In this document: piece after piece, positions 24,501 through 35,384 of the stretch
Position numbering within the stretch: position 1 is the first letter of the stretch
How the letters are laid out: every line of letters starts with the position of its first letter
Assembly: GCF_965638725.1 (NCBI RefSeq)
Contig: NC_134950.1
Location: forward strand, 32,178,932-32,242,931
Length of the DNA stretch: 64,000 nucleotides
Reading direction: 5' to 3'
Source of the DNA: Aptenodytes patagonicus
Lineage: Eukaryota; Chordata; Aves; Sphenisciformes; Spheniscidae
Made by a program: the position numbers and the translations under genes
Notes under the pieces: model-generated
Database searches by the model: none
Told to the model about the DNA's origin: nothing
The model's input: the letters and a program-made list of their open reading frames with translations, nothing else

Positions 24501-27500
24501 AGACAAACTCCAGTTGCTTTGAGCTGAATTCTTAAGCATGCTAATGTTCTTATTCTCTTGAAATGGTTTGTTATCTTGGGGCATGAGTTCCAAGAGTTAA
24601 ATGTTGTACCTACTTGGGAAGAATATGATCAATCCATTCAAGATGTGAAATGCATAGGTTAGAATAAATTTTGGAGAAGATTCATTATTTAATTGAAGTA
24701 TTCCCATGATAAAACTTGTCAATCACTCTTTAAACGCTTAAATGTTTTCACATGCAGTTTTCTTTTCCTGAAATGTTGATAATGGTGTGATATTTTCTTC
24801 TTTTGCCACAAAGCCTTCAGCACAGGAGCCGGGATGCTCATGGGTGTTCTGAGGTAATCTAATAATATATGACTACCTTAAAATGAAAATTCTGTGCAAC
24901 TTAACTGTTTATTTTCAGATTAGGTATATACACATAGTATATAAGTATGAATTACTTAACTGAGAATGTGACAAGCTTAAAAAAATGAATCTAATCTTCT
25001 TCTGCCTGTCAGACGTAAATTGAGTTTGAGTAGGATGATGGTTCTTTTTGTAACTCTGAGCTAATCTTAACAAGGACAAAAGTAGGAGAGGATCACTGGA
25101 CTAGTTTTGCCCATAGAATGGAGAGCTAGCACAGTTCTTTTGGAAAGCTGGGGTGGTGACTTGTATCTGTAATATCTGTTTATTTACACAAATTATTTTG
25201 TACTAATGCCTAGGTGAATATAAGAAACAATTCTGTGAAACCAAATCAGCACAGATCTTACCCATGCTCATACAAGGACTGCAACGGAAAGGAGCTTTTG
25301 CCAGTTTTATGTCCCTACTGTGAAAAACATTTTTGTCTAAGGTGAGTGGAACAGAGCGTTTAAACATCAATACTCATTCATTAGCATATGGAAAAGGTAA
25401 CAAAAGTTTTACACTGTTGTTTACAGACACCGGCATCAATCAGACCATGAATGTGAGAAGCTGGACACACCAAAACCTCGAATGGCTGCCACCCAGCAGC
25501 TAGTTAAACATATTATAGGCAAGTACAGTGGGATATATATTCTACAGTTTTCTTCAGAAGGCTGTTTGAGCTTGTGACCTCTGAGGGTTCAGGTTTGGCC
25601 AAATAAGCAGAAAGGATGGGGGTTCCTTGTTTAAATAGCCCTAAACTCACATGTCAGCATGTGATACTGTTCATCTAGACTGAGACAAGACAACAGTAGC
25701 ATATGTCTATAAAGAGAATCTCTGAAGATTAAGATCTTTAAAGATCTTTTTAAAGATCTAAAGATCTTTAAAGATTTTTTTTAAAGATCTAAAGGGTTTC
25801 TTTCAGAATTATTGTCTTGTTCTCATTCTACAAGTACTACAATGTAATGAATTGTACCTAGCCATTATTATTTGCATATTAATTCAGGTGCAAATAATGC
25901 AGTTGTATTGTATTGGGTGCGCATGCCAATCTGCTGGGATTATACCTTCACAACCAAGATGGAAAAAAAATGTGAGTCTACAATGTAATGTTTTGCAGCT
26001 TTTAAACAAGCTCTAGGACAGGAAAGAGAATAAACAGCACTGCCTAACTGGACAGTGGGGTTATGTGTAGAAAGGAGGACCTGAAACTGTTGCCATATGA
26101 ATGCTGTGATGGCCACAGGTGTAGAAACTTAGGAATTGATATCTATTTGGCTTTTGCAACCTGTGTTTACCTCGTGATAGTGTTCACCTGCTTTTCAGTG
26201 TAAAGGAGTTCTGCTAGAACTGTAACAATTCCAAATATTCTTGAATAGGAGGAGTACCTGATACCTCATGGCCTCGGGAGGACATGAAAGGGGTGGGAAC
26301 CTTGGAGATATAATGAGGCCCAATAGGCTAATTCCAAGACATGTTCAGGAGGCAGTCTGAATCATCACACTAACAGGAATAATATTGTTCTCAGATTCTA
26401 AAAAAAATGAGGAAGCAAAAAGCAAAAAACGTAAAGGAGCAAAAAACAGTGAGACAGCAGCAAAAGTGACATTAATGAAACTGAAAATGCACGCGTGCGG
26501 GGACAAGTCCTTGCCTCAGGTCAGTCATGTTTGTTTTCAATAATTGAATTCTCAAAGAAAATGGGAAATTTTCTAAATTTCTTGTTCTTCATCTAGTTCC
26601 TTCAGTTTGGATTTGGATTTAATTCTTCAAGCCCACAATCATTTATATATCTGTTCCAGCCTGGTACCCAAAAACAGTCTCACCAGTCTTATGTCTGTTA
26701 TAAGGTGTCTGTGTAGAGTTTGGAGCAGTTGGGTCAAATTCCTTTATTTTATAGCGGAAACGTATTTGCCTGCCATACAGCTGTCACCCAACACTGCGGG
26801 GACAGACAGGTTCTTTTGGGCATCCTTGGCAGAATGGTGATGGCACTAAGTTGTTACAATTAAAGCTTTATTATTTTAACAGAATTTGATGATCAGTGTA
26901 GCATAGAATTTTATGATCAGAGTAGCACAGGATTTTTATAATCGGAATCAGTGCAGCACAATTTTGTAAGTAGTGTAGCACAGAATTTTATAGCACAGCT
27001 TAGCTTACGGTTCCTAATCACCTGGACCCTCTGCAGATCAGGTCAAATCTTAATACTTGGCTTGCAGTATCAATATCACAGTCATCATCTAGACTTGAAA
27101 CAGGTAAAAGAATACGAGTCACTCAGTCCTCGGAGGAAGCAGATGACGCTGGAGGCATCCCTGGCCGCTGGGGGATCACGGGTTTTGCAGTCCAGCAGCA
27201 GTTCTGGTCCAAGACCCGCTTAGGGCTTGTGACTGCTTGATTTTATGGACAGTGGTCTGTGTGCTGCTAGGCTTCCCTGTTCTGTGACGGGGTCATCATC
27301 ACCAGGTTGGCTGGGTGCCTGGGACCTTCAAGATGGGTAAGGAGGGGAGTAATCGGCCTGGCACCCAGGGAGCTTGAGGCTGATAGGGAGGGGGAGAAGT
27401 CGTCTGCCTGGTGTGCAGGACCTTCAGGGCCATCAGGAGAGGGAACTGATGCGTGACCAGCTTGGTCACAGAGAATGGCCGTTTGCCGTATAAAATGGTG

Positions 27501-30500
27501 TTAGTTATGCTAACCGTATTACCAGGGGCCAGGAGCAGGGGGTACCGGTCACGCATGGCAAACCCTTCTCAAAGGGATGCTTTTTATGCTGGGTACTGAG
27601 AGGCTTCTGAGAGAGACAGGACACAGCTTGCACAACTCTGTACCAGTCAGATTGAACCTGTCTTATACGAAACTGAGCTTTGTGTTCTGCAGAGCTCCAT
27701 TCTTATTTCTGCTACTCAGATTTAATAGACATTTATTACATTTCTGGATGAGGTATGAAGGGCCTGAGGTCAGTTGTTCCTGCCTTTGGGTTGGAAAAGA
27801 GTTTTGACAGTTGCTTTATGTTTCTTTCAGCCTTTAATGTCTTTGATTCTTGAAGTATTTCACAGAGTCCTTGTTTTTTCACTACCGTGGCCAGTCAAAC
27901 CTGGTGTTCAAGTCTTTTCCACATATCAGGATTATGTTGGGTTTAGAAACACCTTGATTTTTTCATCTAGGGTTTCACTTTAGATCTGTACTTACGCATC
28001 CTTTTAAAAGAACTGTATTTAAATTACTTTTCACTACATTGTTATGTTGGAGCACACCAAGTTTAGGCCTGTTATATTGATTTTATAATACTGAAAACAT
28101 TCTATGTGATAGTCTTATTGTTAGGTCTTATCTTAGTAGAGTACATTTAATTATTGTTTTTAAAACAACTACAGCTATTCCATTACTGAGTCCTCTTACG
28201 AATTTCTTTTTTTATACTTCATCATGCTTAGAAATTAGGTAACTCTGCTTAGGCAGAAGTCATAATACAGAGACCTGCTTGTAGTATTCTTCACGGATAG
28301 TACCACTTCAATAAATATGTGCTGGAGGGAAAGTGATTAATTTCAAATACTGTGGAACATAATTTTAAAAATCCACCCTCAATATATATATAAGAAAATT
28401 TTAAAAGTTGCTTCCTAATTCCAAAGCCAGTAAGCTCTAAAAAGTGTAGCACAAATTACTGTATGCTCATTTCTCTTACTATTCACTTTTTCATTTGGAT
28501 ATTAATTGTTTTATCATCTAGAATAGCGATAATTCTAACACTGATAAATTAAGCCTGTTAACCTTCAGCACCTCTCTATTTAAATTGCTTCCTAGACTCC
28601 TAGCTGCCTTCTGCCCAGCTTGTTCCAGTTTGATGACACATTTTTTGAATATGAAGTTTCTGGAATGCCTCTTAGGCACATAGTTCTCTCATCAATATAG
28701 AGAAGATTGACACATTTTTCTTGGAGGTGCACAGCAAAAGGACATGGGGCAATGGGCACAAGCTGCAACATGTGAAATTCCAGTTAGATAATAGGAAGAA
28801 AAATCATAGTTAGGGTGGTCAGACTTTGGAACAAGCCACTCTGAAAATTTGTGGAATCTACATCTTTGGGGTGCTCAAAACTTGATTGAATCTGACTTGG
28901 AGCAACCTGATCTACCTTTATAGTTAGGTCCAGCTTTAAAGTTCCCCTGCTTTGAGCATGGTTTTGGACCACGTGACACCAGAGATCCTTCCTGACCTTT
29001 CTTATTCTATGATCAAGAAAATCAGACTATCTTAAAAATATCGTTTCTCTGGCCTCTTTGTTCAGATTAGTTTTCTGCAGATGATTGCTTCTTTTGGTGT
29101 CAAACCTGGTACGAGTTACCCCTCTTGAGACTGACCAGCTCAAAATAGGAGGGCCATACTGCAAAATAGTGTTAGTTACTGTGTCCCTGACTGATCGGTA
29201 TTTTCTTGGATATGGCACAGAAATTCCAGGAGGCATATCCTGTAGAATGACAGTAGAATGAGCTGTTTTGTGAATTCAGTTTCAGTGAACCGTGGGAGAC
29301 TGTCTCATCATCCTTAGAACTGGGGGAGCAACTGTAGGAAGGTGCCGGGGCACTGATAGCAGTTGAGTGATGTTAGCGTGTGTCCACAATAGGACAGCTG
29401 TTGTGTTAGCTGTTTTACAAGTTGTGGTCATTCACATTTTAGCAAGATTCAGGTCCTGCTTCCCTTGCCCCTTTGTAATATTCCTGGATGTTAAAAGATT
29501 TTCTTGTGTGTGGAGAGCACTCAAGTTTTGAGGAAAATGCACAGGTTGAAATTCAGACTCAGTTTTATGAACATAGCTGGGGGAAGGGCAGTTCCATATT
29601 TTTCTAGGGAAGGCATAAATAAATCCTTTAAAAAGAAGACTTCTGTCTTGTTTGATAGTGTCTGGCTTGGACTCAGCAAGTGTGGTCTTAACTGATGAAT
29701 ACACCAGTTATGCTTGCTCTGTGTCTTCTGTTGAATGTCAAGAAGAAATAAACCTGAAGAAGGGATTGTCCCAATCCTGTTCAAAATCTCTCCCTCGTAG
29801 GTTACTCTTGAAATTTCTTAAACAAATGTTTCAGTCTAGTAGATACTGAAAGAGCATTTAGTACATGAAAGGAGGAAGAAGAGGATAAAGGATTAGCTGG
29901 CCATGACCGGAATGTTGGTTTGTGAAGCGGGCATTTCTAGTACGGTGAATTGTTCTGTTTTAACCACCTTTGCATTCCAATTTGAGACATTATACTGCTG
30001 CCAAAAGCCAGCACTGCTTATTTAAACTCACCTTTTTCTTCCCAGAGCAGTTGTTATTCTCTAGTATCCCCAGGGCAGACACCTTTTCATGTCTGTCTAT
30101 ATATAACAGTCTAGCTGTGGGACTCTGGCGAAAGACGTTCTCTCTACCTTTCTGTAAGTTACTGTCCGTCATATATGTGCCTACGGCTGGAGGGGATTGG
30201 ACTTGACGATCTCAGTCATTTATATTCTGCAGTAAAATGGGGCTTTGGTCCTGATGGACTAGAATAAGTTTCAGTTGGTAATTTTTGGGTTGAAGTTTAA
30301 GTTTTTTACTGAAAAACTATTAGATGTGTATGACTGGAATTATGTGTTTCTTCTGTGAATAATTTTTTGTTTATTTGTCATGTTTTTCTAGACAGAAAGA
30401 ATTTACTTTCAAGTATTTTTACCGAAGGGGAACAAAGAGAAAAGCAAGCCCATGTTCTTTTGCAGTAAGTGGAGTATTGGCAAAGTAGTAGATTTTGCAG

Positions 30501-30865
30501 CTTCCTTAGCAAGCCTTAAAAATGACAACAACAAATCAACATCCCAGGTAAATCAGTAATAATAACAAATATTTTCCAGGTTGTTGGGTTTTGATTTTGT
30601 TTTTTTTTTTACCCTTTTGTCCCTCCCCCACTCCACTTCTTGCATCTCAGATAGGCAAATCTTGATGTTAATTTCTGTGCTGTTTGTCTTACAGAAATTG
30701 AGATTATGCCATACTGCCTCTGGAGAAGCCTTGCCATTTGAGCACACATTGGAAAAATGGCTATCTAATAAAGACTATCCATTGTACAATGGTGGAAATA
30801 TAATTTTGGAGTATCTTGATAATGATGTTCTATTCATAGAAGATACAGAGTCGTACTTTAGTTAA
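21535..30865 (+). CDS. ZFAND1: AN1-type zinc finger protein 1, whole gene
   Basis: ZFAND1 is known to bring p97/VCP and the 26S proteasome to arsenite-induced stress granules so that they are cleared; its C-terminal ubiquitin-like domain contacts p97. Eight exons join as 21535-21589, 22780-22822, 24814-24853, 25214-25341, 25427-25518, 26395-26519, 30392-30547 and 30695-30865: 269 aa plus stop, against 268 in human. AN1 finger 1 shows C10, C15, C25, C28, C33, H36, H42 and C44. Finger 2 shows C64, C69, C79, C82, C87, H90, H96 and C98. A lysine-rich linker (about 120-140) leads to the UBL-like domain, which contains RIYFQVFLPKGNKEKSKPM and ends NIILEYLDNDVLF...YFS. All zinc ligands are intact. 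Intron 5 uses a GC donor. Confidence 0.96.
22780..22822 (+). CDS. ZFAND1: ZFAND1 exon 2
   Basis: A 43-nt micro-exon encoding DFLPFVCDGCSGIF and two bases of C33, with ligands C25 and C28. The acceptor is tttgtttcag. The donor TTTTG|gtgagt is followed at once by CR1 sequence. Confidence 0.95.
22829..24065 (-). mobile_element. CR1 LINE, 5'-truncated, antisense in ZFAND1 intron 2
   Basis: Chicken-repeat-1 elements are the main avian LINE. The left edge shows the CR1 3' terminus in reverse (CATAGAATCATAGAGT), and the frame runs leftward. A minus-strand frame at 23803-23300 encodes 167 aa with the reverse-transcriptase box FADDTKLGG. A second minus-strand frame nearer the 3' end (23182-22916) carries FRLDIRKRFFPERVVGHWNR, typical of the CR1 ORF2 C terminus. 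Only the 3' part of ORF2 is present, so the copy cannot mobilise itself. The right boundary is approximate. Confidence 0.93.
24814..24853 (+). CDS. ZFAND1: ZFAND1 exon 3
   Basis: A 40-nt micro-exon completing C33 and encoding LQHRSRDAHGCSE, which completes AN1 finger 1 (H36, H42, C44). The acceptor is gccacaaag and the donor GAG|gtaatc. Confidence 0.94.
25214..25341 (+). CDS. ZFAND1: ZFAND1 exon 4
   Basis: Encodes residues 47-88 plus two bases: the inter-finger spacer and most of AN1 finger 2, with YPCSYKDC, CPYCEKHFC and ligands C64 to C87. The acceptor is taatgcctag and the donor CTAAG|gtgagt. Confidence 0.95.
25427..25518 (+). CDS. ZFAND1: ZFAND1 exon 5, followed by a GC donor
   Basis: Encodes RHRHQSDHECEKLDTPKPRM and the start of the linker (AATQQLVKHII). 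It closes AN1 finger 2 with H90, H96 and C98. The donor is ATAG|gcaagt, a non-canonical GC site in the usual strong GC-type context. The nearest GT would shift the frame into an early stop. Confidence 0.94.
25731..25795. repeat. AGATCT/TTTAAA palindromic cluster
   Basis: AAGATCTTTA-type units recur about five times in 65 bp, separated by T runs. AGATCT and TTTAAA are self-complementary, so the block can fold on itself. It is in ZFAND1 intron 5. Confidence 0.85.
26395..26519 (+). CDS. ZFAND1: ZFAND1 exon 6
   Basis: Encodes the lysine-rich linker DSKKNEEAKSKKRKGAKNSE and TAAKVTLMKLKMHACGDKSL. The acceptor is gttctcag and the donor CCTCAG|gtcagt. The basic cluster could act as a nuclear-localisation-like patch; that is inference only. 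Confidence 0.95.
26853..27575 (-). mobile_element. LTR-like repeat with internal short tandem units
   Basis: Starts near TGTTACAATTAAAGC and contains about four diverged copies of a unit like GATCAGTGTAGCACAG-AATTTTAT between 26884 and 26998. A GC-richer half follows, with stretches such as AAAATGGTGTTAGTTATG. This build resembles avian ERV LTRs inserted antisense. Ends and strand are approximate and I could not find a target-site duplication. Confidence 0.5.
28700..29012 (+). mobile_element. Diverged CR1 3' tail, sense orientation
   Basis: The block order matches the CR1 3' region: GGTGCACAGCAAAAGGACATGGGG-CAATGGGCACAAGCTGCAAC, then GGGTGGTCAGACTTTGGAACAAG, TGTGGAATCTAC, GAGCAACCTGATCTA, and an end in TTATTCTATGATCAA. 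It is older than the antisense copy in intron 2. Confidence 0.85.
30185..30235 (+). mobile_element. Short CR1-end-like fragment
   Basis: GGAGGGGATTGGACTTGACGATCTCA resembles the penultimate block of CR1 3' ends. It is too short for subfamily placement. Confidence 0.5.
30392..30547 (+). CDS. ZFAND1: ZFAND1 exon 7
   Basis: Encodes 52 whole codons of the UBL-like domain, starting TERIYFQVFLPKGNKEKSKP and continuing through KWSIGKVVDFAASLASLKND. The acceptor is gtttttctag and the donor CCCAG|gtaaat. Confidence 0.96.
30695..30865 (+). CDS. ZFAND1: ZFAND1 exon 8 (terminal coding part)
   Basis: Encodes KLRLCHTASGEALPFEHTLE to the C terminus (IEDTESYFS, then TAA). The acceptor is tttgtcttacag. This is the second half of the UBL-like domain. 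Confidence 0.96.
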   Translation, partial: KLRLCHTASGEALPFEHTLEKWLSNKDYPLYNGGNIILEYLDNDVLFIEDTESYFS

Positions 30866-31188
30866 TCAGTAAATTATCACAAACAAAAAAAATCTTTGAT
30901 TTTTTTAGAAGTGTGGTATTCAAACCAAGTCCAGTTTTCTTTTAAAATCACTGGTATGCCAGAATCTGTCCTCAGTTGTAAAGACACAGTTCCCATCAAT
31001 TTCTCAATTGCTTGACTGACAAAGAACTATGTCCTGAAAGGAAAATTAGTTATTATAATAACTAATATTACAGATACTCACTTTCTAGAATAAATTCTTG
31101 CTTTATTTAGCTGTATAATGTCAATAATGTTTTCTTAAATTTTATATTTATTTTTGTGTAAATGATGGGAAAAGTATGTATTGAAATC

Positions 31189-31194
31189 AATAAA
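31189..31194 (+). terminator. ZFAND1: ZFAND1 polyadenylation signal
   Basis: AATAAA about 320 bases after the stop codon, in an AT-rich tail and followed by a TGTGT-containing stretch, as expected at a cleavage site. Confidence 0.7.
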
Positions 31195-33240
31195 TAATGA
31201 AAATCTAAACTTGCAGTGTGTCAGTTGTCTGAAGGAAAGAAACACATTACACTATTGCAGCATCTTTTCTACATCTACAAGAACAGATTTCATTGAGTTT
31301 GGAATCCAGCACCATCCATGCCCAAGGTCCACATTTCCTTCTCTCCTCCTAATAGCATAACGACGTTTAGAAGGAAAGCTTTCTGAAGCAGAAGTAAATT
31401 CCCACAGATGTCTGTCTTGTGTTTGTAAATCTCAGCATCATTGTGTGATTAGGTGGGGGGATAAAAAGAGAACTTGAAATTATCCTTTTCTAATTCTTGT
31501 ATAAAAGAGGAAGAAATGTGGTAAGAGAGGAAGAAATACAGTTCAACTAGAAGCACAGCATTCAACAGCTTGCAGTTTCATCCTGGCATTTCCGACCTTA
31601 GGTAAATCTCTATTGTTTCCTCTTCAGCAGTCTGTAAGATGGACTTACTAAGTTTTAAAGCGGTTGTTTACAGTGATTGTACATAAAGAACTTACACCTC
31701 TGGGTGCATAAGTATGACCTATAGAATTAATGGCTTTCTCAATTGTCAGTGTCTTGAAATTGTTTGGTGCTCATTAAGAAGATCGTTCAGAATATCAGTA
31801 GCTGTACTCCAGTTTTTGGATCTCTTTCAGTGGATTTCAAAGCTGGATTGTAAATTCAAAGCAAACATGGCAAGGAAGAACCACAAGATTATTTTTATCA
31901 CAGTTACAGCTGTTTTGAATTACTGAAACATAAAAACCTGTAATGTTGCATACAAATATTAGGGCCAGCACTTTCCTAACCATAAGTTCTGATGTATAAC
32001 CAAGATAGCCTTGCTTCATCTTTCTTGAACGGGCCTGTTACAACCTAAACTCATTCTGCAGTGGCTTTGAGCTTGTCTCTTATTTAAGCTAGAGGAGTAG
32101 AACCCTTTCAAGACTAATCCCTCCAATTTGCTTTCATCTGTTTACAATTATTCAGCCAGTGTTCTCCAACTGGGAGGAGCTGGAAAGGCAATCCTACAAT
32201 GACAGGAAGGACATGTATGAATGGGTGTAAACAGAGCAGTGGAAAGCACAAGCCTAATCTCCATTTGCAAAGCTGTAGTGTGTTTCTACTGCTCCGTGGT
32301 GGTGTGCGGTGCGAGTGAACTACTGAGGCAAACCTATTCATCAGATACTAAATAGGCTAGCAAGATTTTCAGCTGCAGCATGTAAGGTGTGATCCACTGC
32401 TACTGAAATGACCTAATGGCTTGTGATTAGGGCGCAGTATTCAGACTGAGGGGGAGAAATCTGTGTCTCCCACAGCCTGACTCGCTGCCAGATCAGTGTG
32501 ACTCACCTTTCAGCAAGTTTGAAAGGAGAAAAGCTACCTTTCTTTTTCAGACACGGGGCACTTGCTTTCAGGCAACTATCTTCACGTGCTGTTCTCATGC
32601 TCGCAAGGATATTCCAGCTTGTACATGCACCGTGACTGAACGTACTCAGTAATGCCCAGAGATGTAACTGGGCCACAGGGAAACTGAATGTCTACATTGT
32701 TCAAAAATGTCAGTATGATGCATTTCATGGACATTGTCCTGCCACTGCAGGACATACATAGAAGTGGGGAGAAACTCTGTGGGGAGGGCAGGGGATGTAA
32801 GGCTAAGGAATATTGCTAGTCCTGTGAGAAATGGAGTTTTGGTTCAGAGAGCTGACGTGAGGCAGAGAGGTGTAATCAGACCTGCAGGTGGAGGTGGACA
32901 CCACACCACAGTCACCTGGGCATTCACAAATCTGGATTTGGTGTTTTGGCTCATCCAGTTACTGTGTTCACTAACTGAGAAAAACTGTCGAGGTTTTTCT
33001 CTAGTACATGCTTGCCTAAAGGGAACCATTGTCCACTGGCTATAATGCTAGATTCTGGTTCATTTGTACCGGTTTGAACACAAATAGCCATGCATGACAT
33101 ACCCATTCTAGGCACAGCTGCAATAAAAAGAAAAAAATATCACAATGTAAGAGGGAGCCTGCCTAGCATCTTTTTCAAAGGTGCTCTCCATTGGCAGAAC
33201 GGTAATAGGGTCCTGTTCAAGTGGCTGTAAAGTATCATGG
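31195..33240. other. Intergenic DNA between ZFAND1 and the first solo LTR
   Basis: Contains a MIR-like remnant at about 31585-31645 and no recognised exon. In human, SLC10A5 occupies the ZFAND1-IMPA1 interval. No frame here is long enough for its multi-pass carrier of over 400 residues. Confidence 0.6.
31585..31645 (+). mobile_element. MIR-like core fragment
   Basis: GACCTTAGGTAAATCTCTATTG, TTTCCTCTTCAGCAGTCTGTAAGATGG follows the MIR core order of GACCTTGGG-AAGTC and CTCAGTTTCCTCATCTGTAAAATGG. Confidence 0.5.
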
Positions 33241-33799
33241 TGTCGTGGTTTAACCCCAGTCAGCAACTAAGCACCACATGGCCGCTCACTCACACACACA
33301 CACACCCCTGGTGGGATGGGGGAGAGAATCGGAAGAGCAAAAGTGAGAAAACTCGTGGGTTGAGATAAGAACAGTTTAATATTTGAAATAATAATATAAT
33401 AATGATAATAAATTGTAATGGAGAGAGAGAAACTCAGAGGGAAAAAAAGAAAAAAAACCAGACAAGTGATGCAGCTGCTCCCCACCCAACACCCAGTCAG
33501 TCCCCGAGCAGCGGTCACCGTCCCCTGGCCAACTCCCCCCCAGTTTATATACTGAGCATGATGTCATATGGCATATGACCCCTTTGGCCAGATTGGGTCA
33601 GCTGTCCTGGCTGTGCCCCCTCCCAGCTTCTCGCTGGCAGAGCATGGGAAGCTGAAAAGTCCTTGACTAGTGTAGCACTGCTCAGCAACAACTAAAACAT
33701 CGGTGTGTTATCAACATTATTCTCATCCTAAATCCAAAACACAGCACTGTACCAGCTACTAGGAGGAAAATTAACTCTATCCCAGCTGAAACCGGGACA
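33241..33799 (-). mobile_element. Solo ERV LTR with 5-bp target-site duplication
   Basis: A 559-bp element that starts TG and ends CA on either strand, flanked on both sides by CATGG (33236-33240 and 33800-33804). The sense strand is minus: it carries a TATATAAA box (plus 33544-33551) and a downstream ATTAAA (plus 33375-33380), in U3-R-U5 order. No internal gag/pol or second LTR adjoins, so it is a recombination-derived solo LTR. A short CA tract lies inside. The same family is cut by the window start. A 5-bp duplication fits ERVL-like integration; the family name needs a repeat library. Confidence 0.93.
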
Positions 33800-33804
33800 C
33801 ATGG

Positions 33805-35384
33805 TTTTCGGTACTACCAAGTAGTATACCTTTATAACAACTTAGGAATATCTGTAGGACTATTAGATATTGATTGGACTTGCAAAAAACCCAAAACCAT
33901 CTCAGTTAGCATGTCACTGTTAGTTGTTCTTATTTTGCTTTACAGTATTCTTTACTGTAGCTTTAACATGACTTAGGTATTGATTGATAAATTATTTTAC
34001 CTGATGTGGTGTGGATGTCACAAAAAGGAGGGTGCTTCTGGTTTCCATGAAGGAAAGGGTCTTCAGTGGCTGAATATTTTGGAAATTGTTGTTTCCTGGC
34101 AGCAGGAAGTATATGTGCATTTCTCCACTTTCCCCCACCTATCTCTCCAGCTGTTTGTCATCTCCCTTTCCAGCGCAAAAGGAACAGTTCCCTTTTCCCT
34201 TGTTATTTCTTTTCCTCCCTTTCCTCTGCAATTCTCTATTCACCTTTCTTTGCATCTTAGGCTGTTGTGGTAAGGAATATGCAGTAAGAGGTCAACCATC
34301 ATTGTGGGACAGGTGAGTCGGGGAAGAGCCCCAAACTGAAGTCACTCCCCCCGTTGTTGTTACTGAAGCAAGTGGAAAATGCTGCTACAGAACATACTTT
34401 TTTTTCAGCAGAAAATCCTCCTTTCCTTACCCCCCTCCTTCTGCCCCTGATTTTTCTGCCCTAGCAGTTGCAGGCAAAACAATTAAAATAACATTTGTTG
34501 TGGATAGAGAGAAGATAGACTAGGGATGCAGGAAGTAAATCTTTGGGGAGATCTCAAAGGAAAGCAACCAGGAAGGTTGCTTTCATCAGTCGCCCGTTAT
34601 TGCTAAAGGCCAGCAGCCTGTAAATGACAGTACAAATATGGCAAGTCACAGTTGGTAAGACTCCAAAAGTTTTCACATTCATTTTCACCTTCTTCCAAGA
34701 ATGTGTCTGGGATTGTATGTAGAAACTCATTCCACTTAGTTTTCAGAAACTGAGAAGCAAAACCAAATTAAGCTAGTCTGACAGATAAATAATTGAAGAG
34801 AGGTGAAAACTCTGTCCCAATCATCGACTCCAGGAACAAAAGCAGAAACTTCCGAGAGCTTCAGTATCTTGCCTGGGCTAGAATTGCTCACATTTCAGCT
34901 GATTAGACTCTAGCATATCTTTACTTAGCCTATACAATTTTGTGTTTTTCTAAAGCTTGTTATCTTAGCACATTTTCATAGAGAAAGTTAAACAACTGGA
35001 TCTGAAGAAAAAAACCCACACTTTCGAGGTGACATTTGACATTTGAAACCATTGTTAATTCTACAGGCTTGTGTTTAGAAGTTGCTGAACTGTTTCACTT
35101 CAAAGTTAATAAATAAAATGTTAAACTCACTTCTAGTAGATGCAAAGAAAATGTATGCAAAGTTACTTAACTGAGAAGAGGAATTTGTCAAAAGAAATAT
35201 TTAATGATTTTATAATAAACAGTACTTTCAGCCAAACTATTAAAATAGGTGAATATCAAGCTTTTTGGTTGTTACATCTGTATAGTAATTTTAGAGAATC
35301 CACAAGGTCAAGGCTTTGCAAACAGCTCCTGGCCTTGTTCCAGTTCAAATACTGCTACAAAATTGCCTGGCATATATTTGTGCT
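33805..35384. other. Intergenic DNA between the two solo LTRs
   Basis: About 1.6 kb without a recognised exon, RNA gene or repeat. Confidence 0.6.

Larger units (their letters stand above)
26520..30391 (+). other. ZFAND1: ZFAND1 intron 6
   Basis: The largest intron of this gene (3.9 kb). It carries an LTR-like block at about 26853-27575, a sense-oriented CR1 3' tail at 28700-29012, a diverged stretch at about 29040-29230 that recalls the LTR-like block, and a short CR1-end fragment near 30185. No extra exon recognised. Confidence 0.75.
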
